Positions 41,804-52,896 of a DNA stretch of 64,000 nt are shown in pieces (positions within the stretch are counted from its first letter, which is position 1; each line of letters starts with the position of its first letter). Source of the stretch: HGM04593 sp045661225 (GTDB taxonomy: Bacteria > Bacteroidota > Bacteroidia > Bacteroidales > Bacteroidaceae); NCBI GenBank assembly GCA_045661225.1, contig JAZRFF010000021.1, positions 1-64,000 on the forward strand. The letters are read 5' to 3'. Under the pieces are notes generated by a model, which was not told where the DNA came from, did not search any database, and saw only the letters and a program-made list of their open reading frames with translations. The translations under genes and the position numbers were made by a program.

Positions 41804-44800
41804 ATGAAAAACATTTTAAAGGCTTTATTGCTAATTTTGGGCGTAGTGCTGTCAAGCACAAGCGCACAGGCACAGGTCATCACAGCCGAACGTGCCAAGG
41901 AAATTGCCAACACATTCTTCGCGTCGGGAGCACAAAAAAGTGCCGCCGCACGCACAATGGCAGTACAAGAGAAGAGCCTCGACAACAACGTATTGTCCGA
42001 GGAGAGTAACGACAACGAGGCACCCACCTATCACGTGCTAACAGCAGCCGACGGCAAGGGCTTCATCATTGTGTCGGGCGAGGAGATTGAGAACCCCATC
42101 ATCGGTTACTCATTCGACAGCGAGTTTATCACCGACGGCGAACAACCCGCCGGCCTTGTCGACTACCTTGCCAACATTGACGCTGAGATTCGTGCCTTGC
42201 GCGAGTATAAAGCAGCCAACCCGCAAAAATCAGCAGCGCGCACTGCAATGCAACGCACAAACTACAATGCCACCTCAATGGGCGAACAGGTAGTATTGCT
42301 CGAAACTGCAAAATGGGGACAGAACGCACCTTTCAACGCTCAGTGCTGGACCACTGCAGAACACACAACACAAGCAAAAACAGGTTGTGTTCCCACAGCA
42401 TTTGCCATTATAATGCGTTACCACGAATGGCCGATAGTTGGTACAGGCGCAATACAAGACTGTCAAGATGCGGTATTACCATATACCTATTACGACAATA
42501 GAACATACGACTACAGCAAGATGCCGCTTGTTTACGACGGCAACTGGACCGCAGAACAACAGAACGAGGTTGCCAAGCTTATGTCACACTTAGGACACGC
42601 TTTCGGAGCCAGCTATAGTACCGGTTCAACTGAGGTTAATATGAGTAATACGCTGACAACAGCGACTAAAAACTATTTCAATTACAAAGATTGTTCCATC
42701 TCGAACCAGTATGACAATGGAAGTCTGGCCGATTTTACCGAATGGAAAAACAAACTGAAGAACAGTCTCGACAACAACTGCCCCGTTCCTTATGGAGCAA
42801 ACAACATTGGTTCGGGTACTGTTGACGCAAGACATATGTTTGTTGTCGATGGTTATACCGCCGATGATTATTTCCACTTTAACTTCGGCTGGAACGGCGG
42901 AAGCAACGGCTGGTACAAGTTAGATGCAGTTACAGTAGGTTACTCTTGGAGTGATGATGCCAATGGATACACATCAAAGCACCAGGCGTTCTTTAATTTA
43001 ACTCCCAACAAAGTTGAATATCCTGTAAGCGTATCGGTTAGTCCGGCCGATGCAGGTACCGTTTCAATCAACGGAGGTGAGGCGTCAGCCACAATTAACG
43101 CTAATTACTACGAGGGACAGAACATCACACTGCGTACAACCAACAACAGCGGCTACACCTTCTCGCACTGGAGCAAAAACGGCGAGGTTATTAGCGAGCA
43201 GGAAACCTGCACCGTAAAGGTAGGTACCGACGCTAACAATTATGTAGCCAACTACAACGCAATATCGACAACCGAGACCATTGACGTTACAGTAACTTAC
43301 GACAGCACAATGGGTTCTGTAACATACGGCGGAAACACCGTCGGAACAAGCATTGCACCCTACAAATATTCCGAAGTTACACTCACTGCCACCGCTAAGG
43401 ACGGTTGTATGTTCACCGGCTGGACAGTTGCCAACGGTACCGAGACCACAAAATACACCACAACCGACATCACCTTCATTGCTAAAAACAGCATAGAAGT
43501 TACTGCAAACTTCGCATTGGCAGGCGGAGAGTACAGTATGCTCAAAGACAACATTAAGGTATCAGGTGATGTACGCAACAACATTTACAGCACTTGGACA
43601 TACGATATTGAAAAAGACCCAAGCAAGCCTGCCGCAATAGAATTGAAAACCACAAACGGGTCGACAGAAGTTTGCGCATTAGCATCTACATCTAACCGTT
43701 TTTATGCTGGAGCTTACAATGCCGCAGGAAGCAGATATTCAAACATAACCTACACTCTGACTGCTCCCGAAGGCTTTGTAATCACAGGATATAAATTAAC
43801 CTATGTTGTACAAGCGTCATACACAGGTCAGGTAACCGTTGCCAACAGTTCCGGCTCGCAGACACCTAATGACACCAAAAGCCACGAACTTGAATATAAA
43901 TACACTCCGGAAAATGGTTCCACAAGCAATGGAGTAAAGTCGACAACGTTTACAATGTCAACAACCGCTGCTGCCACGCCTTATGTTACCGTAACAGGTT
44001 TTACCGTAAATGTGCTGAGCGATTCAGCCACAGGCGGTGGTACAACCGAACCCGAGACACCAACAACCTACACCGTTAGCGTTACAGCAACCGAGGGTGG
44101 TAGTGCTTATATTGGTACAGGTACATCGGCTACCGTTACAGCCGGTAACAGCGTTAAGTTGACAGCAACAGCGAACGACGGTTACACATTCGACGGTTGG
44201 TACAATGGTGCAACCAAGGTAAGCGACGACTTGCAATATACCTTTACTCCAACTGCAAGCGGCACATACCAAGCAAAGTTCACAGCCAATGCTACCCCCG
44301 AGGAGCCGGGAGAAACAACCGGCAAGACCCTGAATGTCACATTCAGCGGTAATGATGATTGGACAAGATACGACGGTAGTAACATTGGAACAGAATCTTG
44401 GGCTTTCAAGGCTGTAACAAAAACAACACCCGCGGTTACCGTTCAAGTGAATGGCACTAAAAACAACCTTGGTTTTAGTACTATAAACGACGTTAAACAC
44501 CCATACCTGTACAAAGGCACAAACTTTGTAATTACAATCCCTGAGCCTTACAAAATTACAGGCTACAAACTGACAGTAAAGGGTAATAACTTTGTGAGTG
44601 GTACATATACCTACACCACAGGTGCAACAACAACCGGAACTGGAACAATTACCCAGAATAACGTTGAACAAACTGTCTCTGCAACAGGACTTGACACCAA
44701 TACAATCAACATCAATGTAGCCGGTGGTTCTTTGACTGGCACAGCCGGTATCATCATCACCGCCCTTGAATTATATTACACAGGGGAAGAGGTTGAGGAG

Positions 44801-47800
44801 CCCGAAGAACAAGAACTACACCCCGACGGTGCATACAAAATCTATTGGCAAAAAGATAATCGCGGTTATCTTGCTTACCACAATACCACTTGGCCGAACG
44901 AAGCAGTGTTGGCCGATGTAACATTAGGTAGTTACGGCTCATCGCACTATAACAGCACTACCGACCCTGTTGACCTTGTGTGGTATCTCATCACAGCCGA
45001 CGACGGCAAACGCTACCTGTTCGAAGCAGAAACAGGTAAGTTCCTTGGTGTCAACACCGGCCTTTCAACAGGCGGCGGCAAAGCCAATAAGTTAAGCACA
45101 ACCGAGGCTTGGCCCATTGCTATTGAAGAGAATACAAAACACGCAGGTCATTATATCATTACCACAATTATAGATGGCACAAACAATCTTCTTTGCAGTG
45201 GCTGCGGCTCATCTTCAAAAAATGGAGCACACCCTGTGCGATGGCTGACAGTAAACGACACCAACCAAAATGACGGTGGTGCTCCTTTGCAGTTGGTTGG
45301 GGTTGACGGTGTTACCGTTACCGAAAGTGTAATGAACACAGTTCTTCGCGTTATCAACGGCGACAACACAGTGCCGTTCAAGGTCGAGGTTCAGAACTTG
45401 CGCGAGAATGACCCTAACACACATTTTGGAACAATTACTGTTGGTGGTACAACTGTTAAGTTGACTCCCGACCACTTGACACAAAGCGAAATTGAAACCA
45501 CATTAGTTACTGGAAGCACACTCAATATTAACCACAAGTACCGTGGCTTTGAGTTTAACGGCTTCTATATTGGCAGCACATCACTTGGCGAGAATCCAAC
45601 ACTCACTGATGAGCAAATTGCGTCAATGAGCGACACAACCCCGCTTGTAGCTAAGTTCACAGCAACAAACACAGGCGAGGCAACACTCTTTACCGCCGAG
45701 GACGAGTTCTCGTACCGCATTCCTGCTATTGTAAAGACCGGCACAGGCCGACTAATTGCAGTGACCGACTACCGTCACAACCTCGACGACATTGGTCGCG
45801 ACAAGCACGGCACAGGCAAGATGCGCATCGACCTTGTTGCACGCACAAGCGACGACAACGGTGCAACCTGGACCGCCAAGCAGACTATTGCAGCCGGCGA
45901 CGAGAGCAAAACCGGCAGCTACCAGCGTGCCTACGGCGACGCTGCCATTGCAGCCGTTGGACAGAACATTGTTGTTATGGCAGCAGCAGGCGATGTAATG
46001 TATGCAAACGCAAGCGCAACCAACACAAACAAGATGGTACGCATCTTCAGTAGCGACAATGGTGCAAGCTGGAACATCGAGGATATGACAACCAAGATGT
46101 ACTCAACACAGACAAGCCTTTTCCCCAACCATTTCAGCGCATTCTTTGGTAGCGGCAAGTTGGCTGTTGACTACAATTTCAATGGCACAAGCAACGCACG
46201 TATCTACGGCGCATTGCTTATGAAGAACTCGTCGAGCAGTTACAACAATTATGTTGTTTACTCCGACGACCTTGGTGCAAGCTGGAGCATTCTCGGCGGC
46301 AGTCAAGATGCAGTTGCCGGCGGCGACGAGCCAAAGGTCGAGATTCTGCCAAGCGGACAAATTCTACTCAGCGCACGCCGTCAGGGCGGCCGCATATTCC
46401 GAGTATTTACATACGGCACCGACAAAGCCAATGGCGAAGGCTCTTGGGGCGATGCAGCTGTGAACGGTTGCGACAACGGTGGCAGCAACGGTACAAACGG
46501 CGAGATTATCTGCCTCGATGCAAAGCGCCCCAACGGTGTAGCTACAAAAATCCTTTTGCAGTCACAGCCAAAGGGCGGTAGCGGACACTACGAGCGTTAC
46601 AACGTTACAATATGGTACAAGGAAATTACCGACGAGACACAGACTCCATCATCTATTGCAAGCGGTTGGACACAAGGCCTTGAGGTGTGCCCGGCGGGTG
46701 TCAAGAGCGCCTATAGCGCAATGGCATTGCAGGCAAACGGCGAAATTGCATTCTTCTTTGAGGAGGCTCCGTGCTACGCCGACAACCACGAAAAGGGTTA
46801 CTCAATGGTATATGTTCCATTGACAATAGAAGAAATTACAAACAACAATTTCCTTAACCCTAACGCAGAAGTTGAAGCAACCACAGTCAATGTTGAACTC
46901 ACCGACAACGTGGGTAACAAATACAACCACCAGTTCGACTACCTGCCGGATAATGTAGATGCAGCATTGACCGCCGTTTATCCATTTATCACATTGGGCG
47001 CAAAGGGCAACTTGCAGCAGACAGGCGACAAGGCATACACCTACACCAACACCGTTACATTACCATTCAAGGTAAGTAACGACGAGAAAACCTATTGGCA
47101 CAATATCTACTGGCCTGCGAATCAGAACCCGGGTTTTTATCCCATCTATATGTCGGCTTCAGTAGCAACAGACACTTATGTATCAAAGGTTACCGAAACC
47201 AAAGTTTACGGTGAGAGCCAGTATAACACTCTTACAAATGCCGACAAACTAAGCTGGGCGGTATACAGTGTAAACAACACCTTGACCTTCAAGTTCAAGA
47301 ACAAGGTTACAGGTAAATTTATACAGGTAACCGGCGTTAGTTCAAGTAATACACAGAACGCCAAGTATGTTGCCGAGACTGATGCTACTGTATTCACATT
47401 GTTAAAAGATGGTGGCTCATACGCCGGCGACTATGCTCTTAAAGCAAGTGTTGGCGGAGAAGAAGGTTACCTCTGCTCAACTTCGGCAGGTTATAGTTAT
47501 GCGACACACTACCCCGGTACAGGACACCCCGGTGCTTGGGTTAAGTTCGTTGAGGCTCCCGACTACCAGGCTATTGTTAATGCTCTAACAGAAAGCATTG
47601 CTCAGTTCGGTGATGGAGAGGGCAAATATATTGCCAACGAGAGTGTAAGCAATATCAACACCACAAATATTGCTACAATGCCACTCAACACTCTTAACAC
47701 ACACACCGAAACAGTACAAACCGTCAAGGACAGCTACCGCAAGATTGAATTGAGCGTTAATAATGTTAACGGTGGTACAGTTTCAATCGCCGGTGAGGCA

Positions 47801-50800
47801 GTAAACAGCAAGTACGCACCACTAAATGCAGACATAGAAATCCTTGCAACACCAGCTGACGGTTACAGTTTCACAGGTTGGTACAATGGCACAACCAAGG
47901 TAAGCGACGAAAAGTCATACACCGTCACTGTTAGCGAAGCAATGAGCCTTACAGCAAACTTTGGACAGGAGAGCTACACCGTGAGCGTAGAAGCCGGTGA
48001 AGGCGGTACAGCCACTGTTGCAAAAGGAACAAGCCCCGGTGCCAGTGAAGTTACCGTTGAATATGGCGGTTCTGTAACTATTTCGGCTACACCGGCCAAC
48101 GGTTACCGCTTTGTAAATTGGACAAAAAACGGCAATGTAACAAGCACAGATGCAACCGTCGTTGTCGAGAATATCACTGTTGCTGCACACTATGTAGCGA
48201 ACTTTGAGCTTATACCCCCAACCACCTATACAATAACCGCAGCTGCAAACCCCGCCGAGGGCGGTACAGCCACTGTTGCTGTTGGCGCAAGTTCGGGTTC
48301 AAGCACTGTTGTTGTCGCCGAGGGCGGTTCAATCACACTCACCGCAGCGGCAAACGCCGGTTACAGCTTTGTCGAGTGGAGAAAGAACGGAGCATTCTTC
48401 AGTAACCAGGCAGGCCTCGTTGTCGAAGGCATAAACAGCAATGCCGATTATGTTGCATACTTTACAAAGAGCAGCTACACTATCGCCACAACAGCCAACT
48501 TTGCCCAGGGCGGAGAGGCTACCGTTTCCATTGGCGCAAACAGCCCGACAACGTCGGTAACAGCAAGCTACGGCGATTATGTAACGCTTTATGCAACACC
48601 GGCCACCGGCTACAATTTTGTAAACTGGACAAAGGACGGCAATGTAATAAGCACAAGCGCTACATACAACGTCCCCGAGAGTGTTACAGGCAATGCCACA
48701 TACGTTGCAAACTTTGCCATAGGCGAGATTTTCAACGCGACATTCGAGGGAGCCGACTGGGGAACACCCGTTGACGATTATACCGACCGAGTGGTTACAG
48801 CTACCACACAGACGGCACCGGCAATAACTATTGCGGCGACAGAGGGCAACAAAATCGGTTCAACCACTGTTGGTTCAACCCAGCACCCCTACCTGCTAAA
48901 CAACAACAGTTTCACAATAACAGTCGAGGGCAAAAGAATAAAAGGATACATACTGACCGTAATCGGCCTTAACTTCAACGGCACATTCACCTACACCGTT
49001 GCACCACAGATGGCAAGAAGCAGCAATGGTACAGCAACTGTTGGCGTAAGCGAGCCTGTAACCGTTTCGGCATCGGGTCTCGACACCGACGAAATTAACA
49101 TTGGCGTAAGCGCCGGCGAGCAGAATTCAGGAATCATAGTTCTTGACGCACAGTTCGACTATGTAGAAGAACCCGCAACCGACGAGTTCGACGGAAAGTG
49201 GTTCCGCATAAAATGTGGCTACGGTTATATGAACGTTGCAAACACTACTGTACACAACGATGGCACTAATGGCGGTGTAGACATTATTGCAAAGGCCGTT
49301 AACAGCCACTCGCAGGTATTCAAGTTTGTAAAGAACGGCGACGGATACACACTGCAGTCAAAGGACGGCAACTACATTGTCGGACGAAAGTGGAACGTCG
49401 ATGCATCAGGCACAGAATCATCGGTATTTAACTTTGAGAAGGTCGGCGACAACAAATACCATATAAACTGGAATAACACCCTGGAAGGCGGCATACGCTA
49501 CTTTAAAGCAGAAGGGGTTGGAACAAAATACTATCCATTCTGCGATGTTAACAAGAGCACTGATGCCACCAAGATAGCCGAATGGACACTCGAAGAGGTT
49601 ACATACTCGACCATCAGCACCGAGGCCAACCCCGGTACAGCAGGCACAGCTGTCATTAGTGTAGGTACAAGCGAAAAAGCCACATTCGATGCCGAGAACG
49701 GCAGCACTGTGACACTCATTGCAACCCCCAACACCAACTACAACTTTGTCAACTGGACAAAGAGCGGTGCGGTAGTCGGCACAGACGCGACTATTCAGGT
49801 AAATGTTGCAGCAACAGCACACTATGTTGCCAACTTCGAGCAGAAGGCTGCAACCACCTATACCGTTAAAGTGACAGCCGACCCGGGAACAAACGGCGAA
49901 GCAACAGCAAGCGCAGCAACCGTTGTCGAGGGCGGTTCGGTGACACTCACTGCAACCCCCTACACAGGTTACATTTTCAAAGGTTGGTACAATGGTGCAA
50001 ACAAGGTGAGCGACGCTAACCCATACACTATAAACAATGTAACCGAAAATATTGCTTACACCGCAATATTCGAGAAAGAGAACACCGGCGGTGGAACAGC
50101 AACAGGCGGAGAGTATATTGTTGTATACGAGAATGGCAAAGAGCAGGTAACAGGCCGAAAAAGCGAATGGGCTTATAATTTCAACAATGAATATCCTGCA
50201 CAATTAACATTAAAAGCAACCGACGCTACCGGCACTCCTGTCAATGCTATTGTAATGTACAACGACAGATTGCTTGCCGGCGCATATGATGATAACAGTA
50301 TAATACTACATACCCCGGTTACATACACACTATCTATTGAAAATGATGGATATTACATTGTTGGATACAGTATCAAATACAAAACAACCAACAATCACGT
50401 AATAACAATCAAAGGCGAAAAGACGACACAGGAAACCGATGGTAATAAAAACACTTCATACACTTTCAAAGAGGAGAATCTACAAACAAAAACAACAGAA
50501 TTTACAATGTCGGCAGAAGCCGCTACTGTAAACCATTCAATAACATTCTCCGAATTCATCGTTTATGTAGCATCGAGCAGTTGTTCGGTAAGCGTAGCGC
50601 CTAACGACGCGAACTATGGTACAGCCCTTGTTTCTGTTGGTACAAGTGCCGGTGCAACAAATGTTACCATCACAAGCGGAAGCAGCGTTTCTCTGGTTGC
50701 CGAACCAAACGTGGGCTACCACTTTGTAAACTGGACTCTTAACGGTACCCCTGTAAGCAACAACGCAAGCTGCGAAATAAGCAACGTGACAACCAACCGT

Positions 50801-52891
50801 CACTATGTTGCGAACTTCGCAAAGAACATCTACACAATAACCGCAGCACCAAGCCCCGCCAACGGCGGTACGGCAACAGTCTCAAGCGAAAATGTTGAGC
50901 ACGGAGGTTCGGTAACACTTACAGCACACGCTGAACCGGGTTACTTATTCTCGCACTGGACAAAAGACGGCAACACCATAGAGGGAGCAGCAGCAACCCA
51001 CGTTGTCGAGAATGTCACCGAGAGCGCCTTGTACATTGCCCACTTCACACACACCGGAAACTATTACACAATTTCAGCCAATGTAACAACCCTGCACGGT
51101 AACAATGGCGGTATAGCAACTCCGGCATATGCGAACCCGGGCGATAACGCAACTCTTGTTGCTATACCCAACACCGGCTACCGATTCGTTGCCTGGTACG
51201 ACGAGCAAGGCAACAAAGTCAGCGAGGAGAGTACACTCATCATTGAGAATGTGACAGCCGATGCGACCTACCGCGCCGAATTTATCAAGCAAATATACAT
51301 TAGAGTAAGAACCGTAACCAACGGCTACGCTACTGTATATATGGGAGATATGATGACTAACATTGAGGGATATTATGATTACGGCTCGAAGGTTACAATT
51401 AAGGCCTATGTTGTATACCCGGGCGATGACGTCTTTGCATACTGGAGTTTCGGCGGCGTTAAGCTGAGCCAAGATGCCGAATACACCTTTGAGGCTACCG
51501 ATGAGTGGGAGTGCGTCCCAAGCACACACTCTACACACACAGCCGATGAATGCCGAAACGGTACAAGCTGCACCGAAGACCACATTCTTGAAGGCGATTG
51601 TACCGACGCCAACTGTCTCAGTTGTTCAAAATGCTTTATTGCAAACTTCAACTACAAGGCTTCGGTTGCTGTAGAGTCGGCCGATGACAGCAACGGTTCC
51701 GTTTACATTGAGACTCCGGGTACAACCATTAAAGAGACTGCTACCGGAAACTCAGTTACCATAACTGCACACCCCGAGAGCGGATTCGCATTCGACTACT
51801 GGACACTGAAGAACGATGCAAACATTCTCAGCTACAGCTCTTCGTACACACTTGTGCTGAACGCTGCGCCACGAGAAACAGTTACATACGTCGCACACTT
51901 CAGGCAGTTGACACAACTCGAGAACGGTAAAGCCTACCGTATCATAAGCGTTGCAGGCACCACCCCACGCTACATTCACCGTAACAACGGGAACGGCCTT
52001 GCATCGAGCACCAACAAGGAAGATGGAGAGATTTTCATTGCTCAGCAAGACTTCTCCAACGGTGGGTTCAACCTGATAAGCGCGGTAGGAGACTACGGCT
52101 GGCAGCACAATGGCACGTTAGGTAACGAATATACTACAATTAACACCACGAGCGGCGTTGCCGACGGCACATTTACCCTGTATTCAACAAGCGGCACCGA
52201 ATGTAACACCTACAAGACCAACGGTGCAGGCGAACTTGGTTACTACAGCAGCGCAACCGGCGTAACCAAGGGAACCGACAGCGACTTTATATTCGAGGAG
52301 GTTCCGTTTACATTCAATGTAAATATAGCCAACGGTTCTAACGCAAAATTGGGTACAATCAACTTGCCGTTTGCTGTAACTGTTCACCCAAGCGTAACCG
52401 TTTATGGAGTGTTCGATACCGATGAGAATAGCATCTATCTGAACCCGATAGCTCTCGACGGCAACGTGCTCCCGGCAAACACCCCTGTAATTATAGAGGC
52501 CGAGCAAGAGGGAGTATACGGCTTTACACCCGCGCCTACGTCAAGAATCAAGATTATTATAAACACCGGTCTGGAGGGAACACTTGCAGCCGAGACGATA
52601 GACGCCGGCACAAACGCCTATATTCTATCGTACGACGGTCCGGGCACCAGAATAAAGATGTACAAGCTTGCAGCCGACTCCAGAAAGATAAATGCCAACA
52701 AGGCATACTACGTCGATGCAACCGGACGAGCATCGGCATTGGAGTTCAAGTTTGTCGGCACGACAGGCGTCGATGACGTTGAACGCGAAGGCATAGAGAA
52801 TACAATATACGACCTCAAGGGTCGTCGCCTGACCGAGATTACCGAGCCGGGAATGTACATAATCAATGGTAAAAAGGTTTATAAGAAGTAA
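41804..52891 (+). CDS. Giant surface protein: C10 protease fused to GH33 sialidase and repeat arrays
   Basis: The protein has 3695 residues. After a signal peptide (ends AQAQ) comes a C10 propeptide-like region (about 25-150) and a C10 protease with Cys195 (KTGCVPTAFA) and His344 (DARHMFVVDGY). From about 406 on there are roughly 15 InlB/Listeria-Bacteroides-type repeats with the core GYxFxxWxxNGxxV. Beta modules are interspersed, including two similar copies ending SATGLDTNTI/SASGLDTDEI, and ricin-like segments occur near 1005-1165 and 2465-2600. A GH33-type sialidase lies at about 1290-1690: SYRIPAIV with Arg1305, and Asp-boxes SDDNGATW (1349), SSDNGASW (1416) and SDDLGASW (1487). A seven-Cys insert is at 3237-3277. 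The tail reads YDLKGRRLTEITEPGMYIING, KKVYKK. Both catalytic sites look intact. It likely strips sialic acid and cleaves host glycoproteins at the cell surface. Confidence 0.9.
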   Translation: MKNILKALLLILGVVLSSTSAQAQVITAERAKEIANTFFASGAQKSAAARTMAVQEKSLDNNVLSEESNDNEAPTYHVLTAADGKGFIIVSGEEIENPIIGYSFDSEFITDGEQPAGLVDYLANIDAEIRALREYKAANPQKSAARTAMQRTNYNATSMGEQVVLLETAKWGQNAPFNAQCWTTAEHTTQAKTGCVPTAFAIIMRYHEWPIVGTGAIQDCQDAVLPYTYYDNRTYDYSKMPLVYDGNWTAEQQNEVAKLMSHLGHAFGASYSTGSTEVNMSNTLTTATKNYFNYKDCSISNQYDNGSLADFTEWKNKLKNSLDNNCPVPYGANNIGSGTVDARHMFVVDGYTADDYFHFNFGWNGGSNGWYKLDAVTVGYSWSDDANGYTSKHQAFFNLTPNKVEYPVSVSVSPADAGTVSINGGEASATINANYYEGQNITLRTTNNSGYTFSHWSKNGEVISEQETCTVKVGTDANNYVANYNAISTTETIDVTVTYDSTMGSVTYGGNTVGTSIAPYKYSEVTLTATAKDGCMFTGWTVANGTETTKYTTTDITFIAKNSIEVTANFALAGGEYSMLKDNIKVSGDVRNNIYSTWTYDIEKDPSKPAAIELKTTNGSTEVCALASTSNRFYAGAYNAAGSRYSNITYTLTAPEGFVITGYKLTYVVQASYTGQVTVANSSGSQTPNDTKSHELEYKYTPENGSTSNGVKSTTFTMSTTAAATPYVTVTGFTVNVLSDSATGGGTTEPETPTTYTVSVTATEGGSAYIGTGTSATVTAGNSVKLTATANDGYTFDGWYNGATKVSDDLQYTFTPTASGTYQAKFTANATPEEPGETTGKTLNVTFSGNDDWTRYDGSNIGTESWAFKAVTKTTPAVTVQVNGTKNNLGFSTINDVKHPYLYKGTNFVITIPEPYKITGYKLTVKGNNFVSGTYTYTTGATTTGTGTITQNNVEQTVSATGLDTNTININVAGGSLTGTAGIIITALELYYTGEEVEEPEEQELHPDGAYKIYWQKDNRGYLAYHNTTWPNEAVLADVTLGSYGSSHYNSTTDPVDLVWYLITADDGKRYLFEAETGKFLGVNTGLSTGGGKANKLSTTEAWPIAIEENTKHAGHYIITTIIDGTNNLLCSGCGSSSKNGAHPVRWLTVNDTNQNDGGAPLQLVGVDGVTVTESVMNTVLRVINGDNTVPFKVEVQNLRENDPNTHFGTITVGGTTVKLTPDHLTQSEIETTLVTGSTLNINHKYRGFEFNGFYIGSTSLGENPTLTDEQIASMSDTTPLVAKFTATNTGEATLFTAEDEFSYRIPAIVKTGTGRLIAVTDYRHNLDDIGRDKHGTGKMRIDLVARTSDDNGATWTAKQTIAAGDESKTGSYQRAYGDAAIAAVGQNIVVMAAAGDVMYANASATNTNKMVRIFSSDNGASWNIEDMTTKMYSTQTSLFPNHFSAFFGSGKLAVDYNFNGTSNARIYGALLMKNSSSSYNNYVVYSDDLGASWSILGGSQDAVAGGDEPKVEILPSGQILLSARRQGGRIFRVFTYGTDKANGEGSWGDAAVNGCDNGGSNGTNGEIICLDAKRPNGVATKILLQSQPKGGSGHYERYNVTIWYKEITDETQTPSSIASGWTQGLEVCPAGVKSAYSAMALQANGEIAFFFEEAPCYADNHEKGYSMVYVPLTIEEITNNNFLNPNAEVEATTVNVELTDNVGNKYNHQFDYLPDNVDAALTAVYPFITLGAKGNLQQTGDKAYTYTNTVTLPFKVSNDEKTYWHNIYWPANQNPGFYPIYMSASVATDTYVSKVTETKVYGESQYNTLTNADKLSWAVYSVNNTLTFKFKNKVTGKFIQVTGVSSSNTQNAKYVAETDATVFTLLKDGGSYAGDYALKASVGGEEGYLCSTSAGYSYATHYPGTGHPGAWVKFVEAPDYQAIVNALTESIAQFGDGEGKYIANESVSNINTTNIATMPLNTLNTHTETVQTVKDSYRKIELSVNNVNGGTVSIAGEAVNSKYAPLNADIEILATPADGYSFTGWYNGTTKVSDEKSYTVTVSEAMSLTANFGQESYTVSVEAGEGGTATVAKGTSPGASEVTVEYGGSVTISATPANGYRFVNWTKNGNVTSTDATVVVENITVAAHYVANFELIPPTTYTITAAANPAEGGTATVAVGASSGSSTVVVAEGGSITLTAAANAGYSFVEWRKNGAFFSNQAGLVVEGINSNADYVAYFTKSSYTIATTANFAQGGEATVSIGANSPTTSVTASYGDYVTLYATPATGYNFVNWTKDGNVISTSATYNVPESVTGNATYVANFAIGEIFNATFEGADWGTPVDDYTDRVVTATTQTAPAITIAATEGNKIGSTTVGSTQHPYLLNNNSFTITVEGKRIKGYILTVIGLNFNGTFTYTVAPQMARSSNGTATVGVSEPVTVSASGLDTDEINIGVSAGEQNSGIIVLDAQFDYVEEPATDEFDGKWFRIKCGYGYMNVANTTVHNDGTNGGVDIIAKAVNSHSQVFKFVKNGDGYTLQSKDGNYIVGRKWNVDASGTESSVFNFEKVGDNKYHINWNNTLEGGIRYFKAEGVGTKYYPFCDVNKSTDATKIAEWTLEEVTYSTISTEANPGTAGTAVISVGTSEKATFDAENGSTVTLIATPNTNYNFVNWTKSGAVVGTDATIQVNVAATAHYVANFEQKAATTYTVKVTADPGTNGEATASAATVVEGGSVTLTATPYTGYIFKGWYNGANKVSDANPYTINNVTENIAYTAIFEKENTGGGTATGGEYIVVYENGKEQVTGRKSEWAYNFNNEYPAQLTLKATDATGTPVNAIVMYNDRLLAGAYDDNSIILHTPVTYTLSIENDGYYIVGYSIKYKTTNNHVITIKGEKTTQETDGNKNTSYTFKEENLQTKTTEFTMSAEAATVNHSITFSEFIVYVASSSCSVSVAPNDANYGTALVSVGTSAGATNVTITSGSSVSLVAEPNVGYHFVNWTLNGTPVSNNASCEISNVTTNRHYVANFAKNIYTITAAPSPANGGTATVSSENVEHGGSVTLTAHAEPGYLFSHWTKDGNTIEGAAATHVVENVTESALYIAHFTHTGNYYTISANVTTLHGNNGGIATPAYANPGDNATLVAIPNTGYRFVAWYDEQGNKVSEESTLIIENVTADATYRAEFIKQIYIRVRTVTNGYATVYMGDMMTNIEGYYDYGSKVTIKAYVVYPGDDVFAYWSFGGVKLSQDAEYTFEATDEWECVPSTHSTHTADECRNGTSCTEDHILEGDCTDANCLSCSKCFIANFNYKASVAVESADDSNGSVYIETPGTTIKETATGNSVTITAHPESGFAFDYWTLKNDANILSYSSSYTLVLNAAPRETVTYVAHFRQLTQLENGKAYRIISVAGTTPRYIHRNNGNGLASSTNKEDGEIFIAQQDFSNGGFNLISAVGDYGWQHNGTLGNEYTTINTTSGVADGTFTLYSTSGTECNTYKTNGAGELGYYSSATGVTKGTDSDFIFEEVPFTFNVNIANGSNAKLGTINLPFAVTVHPSVTVYGVFDTDENSIYLNPIALDGNVLPANTPVIIEAEQEGVYGFTPAPTSRIKIIINTGLEGTLAAETIDAGTNAYILSYDGPGTRIKMYKLAADSRKINANKAYYVDATGRASALEFKFVGTTGVDDVEREGIENTIYDLKGRRLTEITEPGMYIINGKKVYKK

Positions 52892-52896
52892 CGATT

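Noticed and set aside
43021..51900. CRISPR array or DNA-level tandem repeat
   Set aside because: The repetition in the giant gene is at protein level, with variable spacing and diverged DNA. No short identical repeats with spacers occur here or elsewhere in the window.
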